A stretch of DNA of 64,000 nt from Sphingosinithalassobacter tenebrarum (GTDB lineage Bacteria > Pseudomonadota > Alphaproteobacteria > Sphingomonadales > Sphingomonadaceae), in contig NZ_CP049109.1 of assembly GCF_011057975.1 (NCBI RefSeq), positions 2,511,001-2,575,000 on the forward strand, given 5' to 3'. Both the position numbers and the translations under genes were made by a program. This document shows, in pieces, positions 55,985-64,000 of this stretch. A model generated the notes under the pieces. That model was not told where the DNA came from, did not search any database, and worked only from the letters and a program-made list of their open reading frames with translations. The number at the start of each line of letters is the position of its first letter. Position 1 is the first letter of the stretch.

Positions 55985-58696
55985 TCAGAAGCCCGCGCGC
56001 AGCGTGATCCCATAGGTGCGCGGTTCGGCGAGATAGGCCGAATAGGTCTGCTGCGAGGCAACGAACGGCGTGTTGAACGCGACCTGCGTATAGTCGACGT
56101 CGAACAGATTCTGGCCCCAGAACTCGATCGCCCAGCGGTCATCGGGCCCGCGAATTCCGATACGACCGTTCACGAGCACATAACTGTCCTGTTCCTTGCC
56201 GTAGAGCAGGTCCGAACCCGTGTTGTAATCGTCCACTGCGCGGGCATTCAGATAGAACAGGCCGCGCAGCCCGCTGCTGCCCAGTTCGGGCATCCACGAC
56301 ATCGAGGCCGTCGCGACGATTTCCGGGGCATTGGAGAGATTGTCGCCCGGCAAAAGGCGCAGCGCCGGATCAAGCGGCGCGCCGTTATCGGTGCCGACCA
56401 GATCGTCCTCATAATGGGTATCGGCATAGGTGATACCCATCGTGAAAGTCAGATCGTCGCCCGGTCGCAACGTGCCTTCCAGTTCCACACCCTGCGCGAT
56501 CACCCCGGCGGTCACATTGTCGGCCGCGCAGATGCCGGTGGCCGGATCGGCATCCTGATCGGCCATGCCCAGACTGCTGCTGCAGCCGTTGATGTTCTGC
56601 ACCAGGAAAACCGAGCCGTTGAAGGTGTTGAGCTGGAAGTTGCTGAACTCCTGTCGGAAGCCGGCGACCGTCAGCATGAAATCGCGTGTCGCGTATTTGG
56701 CGCCGATTTCGAAGGCATTGACGGTTTCGGCATCGAACTGGAGATTTGCGGTGGAGCCCGTCACCGCAGGATTGCCCACCAACGGGCTCGCCTGCAGGGC
56801 AGAGCGGTCAAGATTGAACCCGCCCGCTTTGTAGCCGCGCGAATAGCTGCCATAGACCATCAGATCGTCGGTCGGGCGGTAGGAGACCACTGCCGTTCCG
56901 GTGAACTCGTCCTCGCTGCGGCTGTCCGCAAGCGAAAGCCCATCGATTTCGGACGTCGAATTGCCCTGGCACGACAGCGAGATGATGCCGCCGGCGAGCG
57001 GGGCAAGCGGCGTCGCGAGCAGCGAGGAAAGCAGCGCGCGATTGGTGGGGCATACCGTATTGTCATTGCCGAAGGTCGCGTCGAAATCCTTCGTCTCGTT
57101 CGTGTAACGCAGCCCCAGCGTGATATCGAAGCGATCGGTTACATGAATGATATTGTGCGTGAAAATCGCGAAATTGTTGCTTTCCTGATTGTAGACGTCG
57201 CGGGTCGAGCCCAGGTCGTTGAGGGTCGCGAGATTGTCCAGGCCAGCCCAGATCAGCGGCGCAGCGGGACCGAAGGACGGCGCCACCAGCGCCCGCCCAC
57301 CGGCGCTGATACAGCCCGAGCTTGAGGGCGAGGCCAGCGCCGGATTGATGGCATTTACGATGCGGCAGGGCGCGAAGGCACCGTAATCATCGCCGAAGCG
57401 CAGGTTGTCGCGCGTCTCGAGCTTTTCATTGGCGTAATAGCCCCCGACCAGCCAGTCGAGATGCCCGTCAAAGGCGGCGCCCTGAAGCCGCACTTCCTGA
57501 CTGAAGGTCTTGAACGCGCGCGCCATGCCGTCTTCGTTCGGTGCGCGATAGAGAATATCGACCTGGGTATAGTCGGCATCCGACCCCTGATAGTTCGAGT
57601 ATTCGCGATAGGCCGTGATCGACGTCAGGTTGATATCGCCCATCGTCCAGTCGATCTGCGCCGAAATGCCGTAATCCTTGGTCTTGCCGGCAAAGGAGCG
57701 ACCCGACGTGACATAGATGTCGCGATCGTAGGTGCTGCCGGTGAGTCCATCGGGATTCTGCCCGAGCGCAAGCAGGATCGGGATGATCGGGTTGGCGGTG
57801 CTGGTAAGCGAAGGCGACCCGGTTACCGGCATGGCATAAGGGTCCAGTCCCGGACTGATCCGTGCGAGCGGGGCGGAATCGGTCTGGACGAACGTTGCCG
57901 CACAACAGCTTTCGTTCTTTTCCGAATAATCGCCGATGATCCGCACCGACAGGTCGACATTCGGTTCGAACAGCAGCTGCCCGCGCACCAGATAGCGATC
58001 GCGATCGTTGATGTCGGTGTCGTTCACGACATCGTGATAGAAGCCGTCACGCTTGAAATAGACGCCGTCGATACGGGCAGCGAGCGTTTCGCCCAGCGGC
58101 GCATTGATCCCCGCCTCGCCGCGAATGGCTTCGAAATTTCCGTAGGTAAACGCGCCATAGCCGGTGAAATCGAATTCCGGGGGAGCCGTGAAGATGCTCA
58201 GCAGCCCTGCCGAACTGTTGCGGCCGCCCAGCGTGCCCTGCGGCCCGCGCAGCACCTCGACACGCTCGATCGGGCCGAGTTCGCCCAGCGCATTGCCGCT
58301 GCGCGAGCGATAGACACCGTCGATGAACACCGCGACCGAGCTTTCGAGTCCCGGATTGTCTCCTACCGTGCCGATACCGCGAATACGCGCCGAGCCATTG
58401 GCTTCGTTGCCGGTCGAGGACACGAGCAGCGACGGCGCGAGCTGATTGAGTTCGCGAATATCATTGGTGCCGCTGTCGGACAGCTGCTCGGCCGATACCG
58501 CGGAGATGGCGACCGGCACGTCCGCCAGCACCTGCGCGCGCCCCTGGGCCGTAACGACAATCTCCTGACCGAAAACCGAAGCGTCGCTCTCCATGTCTTG
58601 GGTCGATGCGGCCTGCTGCGCCTGAGCATGCGCCGGAACGGCGAGCGAAACAATCACGGCCGGCACCGCACATGCCGACAAAAGGCGATATCGCAT
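55985..58696 (-). CDS. TonB-dependent receptor
   Basis: A 903-residue outer-membrane receptor. A signal peptide (RYRLLSACAVPAVIVSLAVPAHA, cut near residue 25) precedes a TonB-box-like EIVVTAQ, a plug domain (VPVAISAVSAEQLSDSG; IERVEVLRGPQGTLGGRNSS) and a long beta-barrel ending in RTYGITLRAGF with terminal Phe. GGAGGAGAGG before ATG is excellent. Such receptors import complexed nutrients; the nearby lipid genes make a hydrophobic or steroid-like substrate possible. Confidence 0.94.
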   Translation of the reverse strand: MRYRLLSACAVPAVIVSLAVPAHAQAQQAASTQDMESDASVFGQEIVVTAQGRAQVLADVPVAISAVSAEQLSDSGTNDIRELNQLAPSLLVSSTGNEANGSARIRGIGTVGDNPGLESSVAVFIDGVYRSRSGNALGELGPIERVEVLRGPQGTLGGRNSSAGLLSIFTAPPEFDFTGYGAFTYGNFEAIRGEAGINAPLGETLAARIDGVYFKRDGFYHDVVNDTDINDRDRYLVRGQLLFEPNVDLSVRIIGDYSEKNESCCAATFVQTDSAPLARISPGLDPYAMPVTGSPSLTSTANPIIPILLALGQNPDGLTGSTYDRDIYVTSGRSFAGKTKDYGISAQIDWTMGDINLTSITAYREYSNYQGSDADYTQVDILYRAPNEDGMARAFKTFSQEVRLQGAAFDGHLDWLVGGYYANEKLETRDNLRFGDDYGAFAPCRIVNAINPALASPSSSGCISAGGRALVAPSFGPAAPLIWAGLDNLATLNDLGSTRDVYNQESNNFAIFTHNIIHVTDRFDITLGLRYTNETKDFDATFGNDNTVCPTNRALLSSLLATPLAPLAGGIISLSCQGNSTSEIDGLSLADSRSEDEFTGTAVVSYRPTDDLMVYGSYSRGYKAGGFNLDRSALQASPLVGNPAVTGSTANLQFDAETVNAFEIGAKYATRDFMLTVAGFRQEFSNFQLNTFNGSVFLVQNINGCSSSLGMADQDADPATGICAADNVTAGVIAQGVELEGTLRPGDDLTFTMGITYADTHYEDDLVGTDNGAPLDPALRLLPGDNLSNAPEIVATASMSWMPELGSSGLRGLFYLNARAVDDYNTGSDLLYGKEQDSYVLVNGRIGIRGPDDRWAIEFWGQNLFDVDYTQVAFNTPFVASQQTYSAYLAEPRTYGITLRAGF

Positions 58697-59099
58697 TATC
58701 CTCTCCTCCACTTGGCCGGAACGCTTCAGGTTCCGCACCTCAAACTCGAATACACTATTTACACGAAGGAACGTCAAGCGTGGCGAAGATTTGAATTTCC
58801 TGAAAAACTGCGATGTTGCGGAAATACCATAGCCGATTTCCTGCAGTGCAGCAGAATCGGACACCCTCTCTTGCAATACCGAATATTTGAATTTGCTGCT
58901 TCGCGGCATATTTCGCGAATAAAAGCCACTGGGAAAGCGCCGTCCCACCGGCGGTTCGAGGCCGTAACCGGAACGCTGCTACATTTTGCGACAGTTTTCG
59001 GCGTTGCTGACATATGTTCGCGACAGCCTTGGCGCAGAAATACATCCGTCGCCGGAGCCCCCCCCTGCTCCGGTCGACACGCGAAATTAGGAGCAGAAG
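58697..59099. other. Shared promoter region of the TonB receptor and the EF-hand gene
   Basis: About 400 bases between divergent genes, relatively AT-rich. It contains palindromic site copy 3 at 58839-58853 and imperfect repeats of the type GAATTTCCTG/GAATTTGCTG. No open frame is protein-like. Confidence 0.6.
58839..58853. promoter_or_regulatory. Palindromic site, copy 3 (TCCTGCAGTGCAGCA)
   Basis: Core CTGCAGTGCAG, about 145 bases upstream of the TonB receptor start. On the minus strand it reads TGCTGCACTGCAGGA and sits inside CCGATT...AATCGG flanks, giving an extended dyad. Confidence 0.5.
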
Positions 59100-59690
59100 A
59101 TGACCTTTCCCAAATCCCTGATCGGATCCGCACTCGCGGCGACCATGTTGTCAAGCGCCGGCATCGCCTTCGCACAGGATGCCGCCCCGCCGCCGCCCCG
59201 CCCGGGCATGATGGCCGATGCGAACCAGGACGGCGTCGTCACTCGCGAAGAAATCGTAGCGAGCGTCGAAAGCCACTTCGCACGGGTCGACACCGACGGC
59301 GACGGGCAGATCAGCGCCGAGGAACGCGTCGCCGCACACCAGGCAATGCGCGCGGAACGCCAGGCCCGCCGCGAGGCGCGCCGTGCCGAGCGCGCCGAAA
59401 ACGGTGACATGCCCGGTCGCGGAAGGCATGCCCGGCGCGGCCATCACGGTCGGCACGGCCCGGGTGGCGAAGGCCGCATGATGTCGCGTATGGATGCCAA
59501 TGGCGACGGCATTGTAAGCCTCGCCGAAGCCACGGATATGGCGCTCAAGCGCTTCGACATGGTCGATGCGAACAGCGACGGCCGCATCGACCGGGCGGAA
59601 CGTCAGGCGATGCGCGAGAAGATGCGCGAACGCATGATGGAGCGCCGCCATCGCCAGGGCCCGCCCGCCGGCGCACCGGAAGCCGAATAA
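59100..59690 (+). CDS. Secreted four-EF-hand calcium-binding protein
   Basis: A 196-residue protein with a signal peptide (FPKSLIGSALAATMLSSAGIAFA, cut near residue 26). Four EF-hand loops: DANQDGVVTREE (40-51), DTDGDGQISAEE (64-75), DANGDGIVSLAE (132-143) and DANSDGRIDRAE (156-167). A His/Arg/Gly-rich linker (RHARRGHHGRHGPGG) separates the pairs. AGGAG before ATG. It should buffer or sense calcium in the periplasm; a two-component system follows. Confidence 0.92.
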   Translation: MTFPKSLIGSALAATMLSSAGIAFAQDAAPPPPRPGMMADANQDGVVTREEIVASVESHFARVDTDGDGQISAEERVAAHQAMRAERQARREARRAERAENGDMPGRGRHARRGHHGRHGPGGEGRMMSRMDANGDGIVSLAEATDMALKRFDMVDANSDGRIDRAERQAMREKMRERMMERRHRQGPPAGAPEAE

Positions 59691-59725
59691 GACCGCGCCC
59701 TCCCCGAACCGAACCGGTGCGGGTT

Positions 59726-59760
59726 GCCGGGTGGGCCGCCCCCTGCCCACCCGGCGCTTT
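59726..59760 (+). terminator. Intrinsic-type terminator after the EF-hand gene
   Basis: GCCGGGTGGGC and GCCCACCCGGC form an 11-base-pair stem with an eight-base loop, followed by GCTTTCGTC. It separates the EF-hand gene from the response regulator; the T-tract is short. Confidence 0.7.
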
Positions 59761-59791
59761 CGTCACCACTTGGATATGCTAACGCCCGATC

Positions 59792-60511
59792 ATGTCCGAA
59801 CAGCCTCACCTCCTCCTCGTCGACGACGAGCGCTCGATCCGCGAACCGCTTGCGCAATATCTCTCCAAGCAGGGATTTCGCGTGACCCAATCCGGCGATG
59901 CGGAAAGCGCGCGTGCACGGCTCAATGCCTATGCGATCGATCTCGTCATCCTCGACATCATGATGCCGGGTGAGGACGGGCTCAGCCTGTGCCGCCATAT
60001 TCGCGCGACCAGCGAGACGCCGGTAATCCTGCTGACGGCAAAAAGCGAGGAAACCGATCGCATCGTCGGACTGGAGATGGGCGCCGACGATTATGTGGTC
60101 AAACCGTTCAGCCCGCGTGAGCTGACTGCACGTATCAAGGTCGTGCTGCGCCGGCTTGCCGCCGGCGGCACGCGTCAGCACGGGCCCGAGGCCGGAAGCT
60201 ACTGCTTTTCCGGCTGGGTACTGAAGACCGACGAACGTTCGCTGATCGATCGCGAAGGTGTTTCGGTGCCGCTTTCGACCGGCGAATATAACCTGCTGCA
60301 CGCGCTGGTGACGCGTCCGCGCCAGGTGCTGACGCGCGACCAGCTGCTCGATCTTACCAAGGGCCGCGAAGCAGCAGCGTTCGATCGCGCGATCGACAAT
60401 CAGGTGAGCCGGCTGCGCAAGAAGATCGAGGCCGACCCGAAAAACCCCGCAATCATCAAGACCGTCTGGGGCGGTGGCTATACGCTTGCCGCCGAGGTGA
60501 CGCGGCTGTGA
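59792..60511 (+). CDS. OmpR-family response regulator
   Basis: A 239-residue regulator. The receiver domain has acidic residues Asp11 and Asp12, phosphoacceptor Asp55 (VILDIMMPGEDG), conserved Thr82 region and Lys104 (DDYVVKPFSP). The winged-helix domain has RDQLLDLTKGREAAAFDRAID and the family ending KTVWGGGYTLA. It overlaps the kinase gene by four bases. Targets are unknown; the EF-hand gene is a candidate. Confidence 0.95.
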   Translation: MSEQPHLLLVDDERSIREPLAQYLSKQGFRVTQSGDAESARARLNAYAIDLVILDIMMPGEDGLSLCRHIRATSETPVILLTAKSEETDRIVGLEMGADDYVVKPFSPRELTARIKVVLRRLAAGGTRQHGPEAGSYCFSGWVLKTDERSLIDREGVSVPLSTGEYNLLHALVTRPRQVLTRDQLLDLTKGREAAAFDRAIDNQVSRLRKKIEADPKNPAIIKTVWGGGYTLAAEVTRL

Positions 60512-61851
60512 GGCGCTGGCGCCTGCCCGGCAGCCTGCCGGGACAAATCGCCCTGCTGGTCGCTATCGCCCTGTTCCTGGCGCAGGCAATCAATTTCACC
60601 TTGCTCTACCGCGAACGCCAGCAGGTTCGCTTTACTGAAATCATCCTGCCGTCGGTGACGCGCATCGTCGACGCCGCCGAACGGGTTTCAAGCGACCGAT
60701 TCGACCGGGTTGGCCGGTCGCGCGTGCAATTGCGCCCACTCAACCCGATCGATCCAGGACTGCCCCGACGCGGCGACGTCGAAACGGCGATCGCCCGAGG
60801 GCTTGCCGATGCGGATGTGCCGGCAGGCAGGATCGTCACAGGCTTGCGCGACATTACGCCGGACGACCCGCGGCTTCGCCACATGAACCCGACACGGGCA
60901 AAGCGGATCGTGCGCATGGGCGGCGAACTGCAGATCGCCGTCGAAATTCCCGGTCGGGGCTGGCTGACACTACGCGCGCCCTGGCCGCGGACCGAGCGCG
61001 GGCTGATCTTTCAGCTGCTGATCCAGACGCTGATCCTGTACGCAGTCGTGCTGCTGCCAGTGCTCTGGGCTGGTCATCGAATCGCCAGGCCGCTCAATTC
61101 GCTGGCCCATGCGGCCCGACACTTCCGCCCCGGCGAGCCCGCCGACCCGGTCGAGGAGCACGGCCCCAGCGATGTGCGCGCAGTGATTGCGGCATTCAAT
61201 GCGCTCAGCCTGCGCGTAAACGCGATGATCGACGAGAAGGATCAGATGCTCGGGGCGATCGGCCATGACCTGCGCACGCCGTTGGCCGCGCTGCGGGTAC
61301 GGATCGAATCGGTCGAGGATGAGGAAGATCGCGCGAAGATGGCCGATACGATCGACGAGATGAACCGGACGCTCGACGACATATTGTCGCTCGCCCGGCT
61401 CGGTCGGCCCAGTGAACCCGCCACCGACGTCGATCTGGCGGCTCTGCTCGACGCAGTCGTCGATGATTTTCAGGATCTGGGCGCCGATGTGACGTTCGAG
61501 GAAGCGGCGCGGCTGACCATGCGGATGCGGCCATCGCTGATGCGGCGCGCGATTCGCAACCTGATCGAGAACGCCATAAAATACGGCGATGGCGCGCAGG
61601 TACGGCTGCTGCCCGAAGCGCGCAGCGTGCGCATCGAAGTATCCGATCGCGGCCCGGGTATACCGGACGATCGCATCGCACAGGTATTCGATCCCTTCAC
61701 GCGGCTCGAAAGTTCGCGCAACCGGGGAACCGGCGGCATCGGGCTGGGCCTGGCACTCGCGCGGGCGATCGTCCGTGAAGCCGGCGGCGAGATCACGCTG
61801 GCAAATCGCGATGGCGGCGGACTGACCGCCACCATCATCCTGCCTCGATAG
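60508..61851 (+). CDS. Sensor histidine kinase
   Basis: A 447-residue membrane kinase with two membrane helices (IALLVAIALFLAQAINF and LLIQTLILYAVVLLPVLWA) around a periplasmic sensor, then HAMP. The H-box is GAIGHDLRTPLAALRVRIE with His253; the N-box is RNLIENAIKYGDG, and the G boxes are DRGPGIPDD and GTGGIGLGLALARAIV. Cognate to the coupled response regulator. Confidence 0.95.
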   Translation: MRRWRLPGSLPGQIALLVAIALFLAQAINFTLLYRERQQVRFTEIILPSVTRIVDAAERVSSDRFDRVGRSRVQLRPLNPIDPGLPRRGDVETAIARGLADADVPAGRIVTGLRDITPDDPRLRHMNPTRAKRIVRMGGELQIAVEIPGRGWLTLRAPWPRTERGLIFQLLIQTLILYAVVLLPVLWAGHRIARPLNSLAHAARHFRPGEPADPVEEHGPSDVRAVIAAFNALSLRVNAMIDEKDQMLGAIGHDLRTPLAALRVRIESVEDEEDRAKMADTIDEMNRTLDDILSLARLGRPSEPATDVDLAALLDAVVDDFQDLGADVTFEEAARLTMRMRPSLMRRAIRNLIENAIKYGDGAQVRLLPEARSVRIEVSDRGPGIPDDRIAQVFDPFTRLESSRNRGTGGIGLGLALARAIVREAGGEITLANRDGGGLTATIILPR

Positions 61852-61854
61852 CAA

Positions 61855-61878
61855 ACGCCCTCCCGCCCGGGAGGGCGT
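61855..61878. terminator. Bidirectional terminator between kinase and ndk
   Basis: ACGCCCTCCC and GGGAGGGCGT form a ten-base-pair stem with a GCCC loop, placed between two convergent stops. On the minus strand TTTGC follows. Confidence 0.75.
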
Positions 61879-61884
61879 ATTGCC

Positions 61885-62307
61885 TCAGCCGACGATTTCT
61901 TCGGGCTTGAAGAAAAAGTCGATTTCGATCTTGGCGTTCTCGGCCGAATCCGAACCATGAACCGAATTGGCTTCGATCGATTCCGCATAGGTCTTGCGGA
62001 TCGTGCCTTCGGCGGCGTTTTCGGGGTTGGTCGCGCCCATCACTTCGCGGTTGCGGGCAACGGCGTCTTCACCCTCGAGCACCTGCACGACCACCGGGCC
62101 GGAGGTCATGAAGGCGACCAGATCGGCGAAGAAGGGACGCTCGCGATGAACGCCGTAAAAGCCTTCTGCCTGCTCGCGGGTCATCTGGATGCGCTTGGAA
62201 GCGACAACGCGCAAGCCAGCGTCTTCCAGCATCTTGGTGACCGCGCCGGTGAGATTGCGGCGGGTTGCATCGGGCTTGATAATCGAAAAGGTCCGGGTCG
62301 CGGCCAT
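61885..62307 (-). CDS. ndk: Nucleoside diphosphate kinase
   Basis: A 140-residue enzyme that equalises nucleoside triphosphate pools. The active histidine is His117 in [12 protein letters not shown]; the N terminus [20 protein letters not shown] and the [17 protein letters not shown] segment are typical. The length is normal. The region upstream to holC (62308-62382) is short. Confidence 0.97.
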   Translation of the reverse strand: MAATRTFSIIKPDATRRNLTGAVTKMLEDAGLRVVASKRIQMTREQAEGFYGVHRERPFFADLVAFMTSGPVVVQVLEGEDAVARNREVMGATNPENAAEGTIRKTYAESIEANSVHGSDSAENAKIEIDFFFKPEEIVG

Positions 62308-62382
62308 GGCCGTGCGGCTCCTGTGATTGGATTGTGGAAAAGTCGCGTCCCCCTAGTCCTCGGGGATGCGTGATGCAAGCCG

Positions 62383-62820
62383 TTATGCCGCCTGTTCCCA
62401 GCCGCTTTCGGTCTGCCGCCAATAACGCCGCTCAACACCATCGCGGCCGGCCAGCCCCTTCCAGGCGGCGCGCGCCGCGACGATGCTTTCCTCCGAGAAG
62501 AAATGAAAGGCGCGATCGAAACCAAGCGCCGCATCGCGCCATTCGCCATCGACGATCGCAATGTTCCGCGCGCCATTGGCGGAAGTGACATCGCCGGCGA
62601 TCAGCACTGGCTGGAGCGAATCATCCGCGCGCCCCGCCTGCCCGTGCGGCAGGAAGCTCTCGGCCGACCAGGTCCACAGGCTCGCGTCGAGCCGGTTTCG
62701 CGTCGATTCGTCGCTCGCCACCACCAGCAGCCGGGCATCCTGCGCAAGGAGGCGCCCGGCGATTTGCGGCAATACCCGGTCTATCGGCGAACGCGTTAGA
62801 TGATAGAAGTCGACCTGCAT
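62383..62820 (-). CDS. holC: DNA polymerase III subunit chi
   Basis: A 145-residue clamp-loader accessory subunit that contacts single-strand binding protein. Typical features are the start MQVDFYHLTRSPIDRVLPQI, DASLWTWSAESFLPHGQAG, and the C-terminal RYWRQTESGWEQAA. In many relatives pepA separates holC from lptD; here holC is directly divergent from lptD. Confidence 0.9.
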   Translation of the reverse strand: MQVDFYHLTRSPIDRVLPQIAGRLLAQDARLLVVASDESTRNRLDASLWTWSAESFLPHGQAGRADDSLQPVLIAGDVTSANGARNIAIVDGEWRDAALGFDRAFHFFSEESIVAARAAWKGLAGRDGVERRYWRQTESGWEQAA

Positions 62821-62953
62821 CGCATCGTCCTAACCTGCGGCAGGACGCTCCGCCAGCGTGTCGGCGGGGCGTTGCGATACGAGGCGTCCGGTGCGATAGG
62901 GCCGGTTCGCGTGCATCGCGCGCGTCGCAAGTTGCAAAGGGGTAAGCGTTTCC

Positions 62954-64000
62954 GTGACGCGCAAGGCACTGTTGCTATCGAGTGCGCTTCCGCTGACATT
63001 ATGTCTGGCGAGCGGCGCGCATGCGCAAGATGCAGGCCGTGCGGATTCGGACGGCATAGAAACGCCCGCGCCTGCCTTCGACCGCCAGCCCGCACAAGGC
63101 CCGGACCTGCAGGATCGGGCCGTCGATCCGCCGCCCGCCGCGCAGCCCGCATCGCAGCAGGATGCCGAGGAACTGGCGTTCAGCGCGGAAGAGCTGTCCT
63201 ACGACTATGAAGCCGATATCGTCACAGCCAGCGGCGATGTGCGCCTGCGCCGCCAGAGCGATCGCCTGCGCGCCGACAGCGTCACCTGGAATCGCAAGAC
63301 CGGCGAAGTCGTCGCCGAGGGCAATATCGTCGTGGTCAATGCCGAAGGCGACCGCGCCTATGGCGACAGGATCGAGCTCACCGACACGCTGAAGGATGGC
63401 GTTGTAGAGAACATGCTGGTCGTGCTCGAGGCCGGCGGCCGGATCGCCGCCCAGCGCGGCGAGCGAACCGACGGAATCATCACGGTTCAGAACGCCGCCT
63501 ACACGCCGTGCGACGTGGTCGATACGGAAGGATGTCCGAAGGAGCCGTCGTGGAAGATCACTGCGGATCGCGTGGTCTATGACCCCGATGTCGGCCGCAT
63601 CCGCTATCATGGTGCCCGCGTTTCAGTATTCGGCATCGCTTCACTGCCGCTTCCGGCATTCTCACACCCGGTCGGCGGGCGCAGCGATGATGGCCTGCTT
63701 GCGCCCGAGATCAGCTATAACCGCACCAACGGCCTGCAGCTGTCGGTGCCCTATTTCGTCTCGTTCGCGCCCGATCGCGATCTCACCATTACGCCCACGG
63801 TCTTCTCCACCGTCGCGCCGATGCTTCGCGCCGACTATCGCGAGTTGAACGAACTGGGCAGTTTTCGCATCACCGGCTACGGAACCTACAGCCGGCGCAG
63901 CGACGATCTTACGGTACCGCTGACTCCCGCCACGTCGACCAACGACTTTCGCGGCTATCTGGACATTCTCGGCAATTTTCAGCTCGACCCGCACTGGTCG
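62954..64000 (+). CDS. lptD: LPS-assembly protein LptD, N-terminal part (runs off the window edge)
   Basis: The first 349 codons lie in the window. LptD is the outer-membrane barrel that inserts lipopolysaccharide. A GTG at 62954 opens a signal peptide (TRKALLLSSALPLTLCLASGAHA, cut near residue 25), followed by a Gln/Pro-rich linker and the OstA-like jellyroll domain (AEELSYDYEADIVTASGDVR; RADSVTWNRKTGEVVAEGNI). Cysteines in TPCDVVDTEGCPKEPSWK are of the kind involved in LptD disulfides. The barrel begins near the window end. Confidence 0.93.
   Translation, partial: MTRKALLLSSALPLTLCLASGAHAQDAGRADSDGIETPAPAFDRQPAQGPDLQDRAVDPPPAAQPASQQDAEELAFSAEELSYDYEADIVTASGDVRLRRQSDRLRADSVTWNRKTGEVVAEGNIVVVNAEGDRAYGDRIELTDTLKDGVVENMLVVLEAGGRIAAQRGERTDGIITVQNAAYTPCDVVDTEGCPKEPSWKITADRVVYDPDVGRIRYHGARVSVFGIASLPLPAFSHPVGGRSDDGLLAPEISYNRTNGLQLSVPYFVSFAPDRDLTITPTVFSTVAPMLRADYRELNELGSFRITGYGTYSRRSDDLTVPLTPATSTNDFRGYLDILGNFQLDPHWS

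Overview
The window is GC-rich chromosomal DNA of an alphaproteobacterium, most likely in the Sphingomonadales (Sphingomonas/Sphingopyxis-like). The evidence is gene order (nuoA-N followed by birA and coaX; tkt-gap-pgk with an aldolase and thiE; efp-suhB; zapA-6S RNA-fau), a long TonB-dependent receptor, heavy use of overlapping ATGA/TGATG start-stop junctions, and several families of intergenic palindromic repeats. Genus and strain cannot be settled from the sequence alone.

Region 1 (1-18.5 kb, minus strand) is a complete NADH:quinone oxidoreductase (complex I) operon, nuoA to nuoN, running into birA and a truncated coaX. It is unusually rich in extra small genes: three secreted proteins, two tiny two-helix membrane proteins, one small soluble-looking protein with a very strong ribosome binding site, and one membrane ORF that lacks a normal start codon. 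Most are translationally coupled to nuo genes. Region 2 (18.6-24 kb) carries efp, a secreted protein, suhB and a secreted beta-propeller on the minus strand, an M23 peptidase, a two-helix potassium channel with a TrkA-N domain, and thiE.

Region 3 (24-35.2 kb, minus strand) is central carbon metabolism: transketolase, GAPDH, phosphoglycerate kinase and class I fructose-bisphosphate aldolase. Between pgk and the aldolase sits a terminator-bounded block of about 3.9 kb with an SPFH protein, two overlapping degenerate tRNA-like genes and a chemoreceptor. Two copies of a palindromic site centred on CTGCAGTGCAG lie in it, and a third lies upstream of the TonB receptor at 58.8 kb. Region 4 (35.3-38.8 kb) has a coiled-coil protein, zapA, 6S RNA, fau, a DUF2842 protein, an orphan gene, tRNA-Asp and an AI-2E family transporter.

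Region 5 (39-54.5 kb) is lipid and acyl-CoA metabolism: glycerol kinase, an acyl-CoA synthetase, a serine hydrolase, a fused enoyl-CoA hydratase/3-hydroxyacyl-CoA dehydrogenase, three acyl-CoA dehydrogenases, a TesB thioesterase, an SDR and an APH-like kinase. The SDR-kinase-dehydrogenase set looks like a split ACAD10/11 (4-hydroxyacyl-CoA) module. Its divergent regulator is a double TetR protein with two helix-turn-helix domains. Four of the five copies of one palindromic repeat lie here. Region 6 (56-64 kb) has a TonB-dependent receptor, a secreted four-EF-hand protein, an OmpR-type two-component system, ndk, holC and the start of lptD.

No CRISPR array, prophage, insertion sequence or rRNA operon was seen. 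The best leads are the decorated nuo operon, the tRNA-like pair with the CTGCAGTGCAG sites, the tandem TetR regulator with its lipid module, and a LexA-type box in a gene-free stretch at 50.8 kb.
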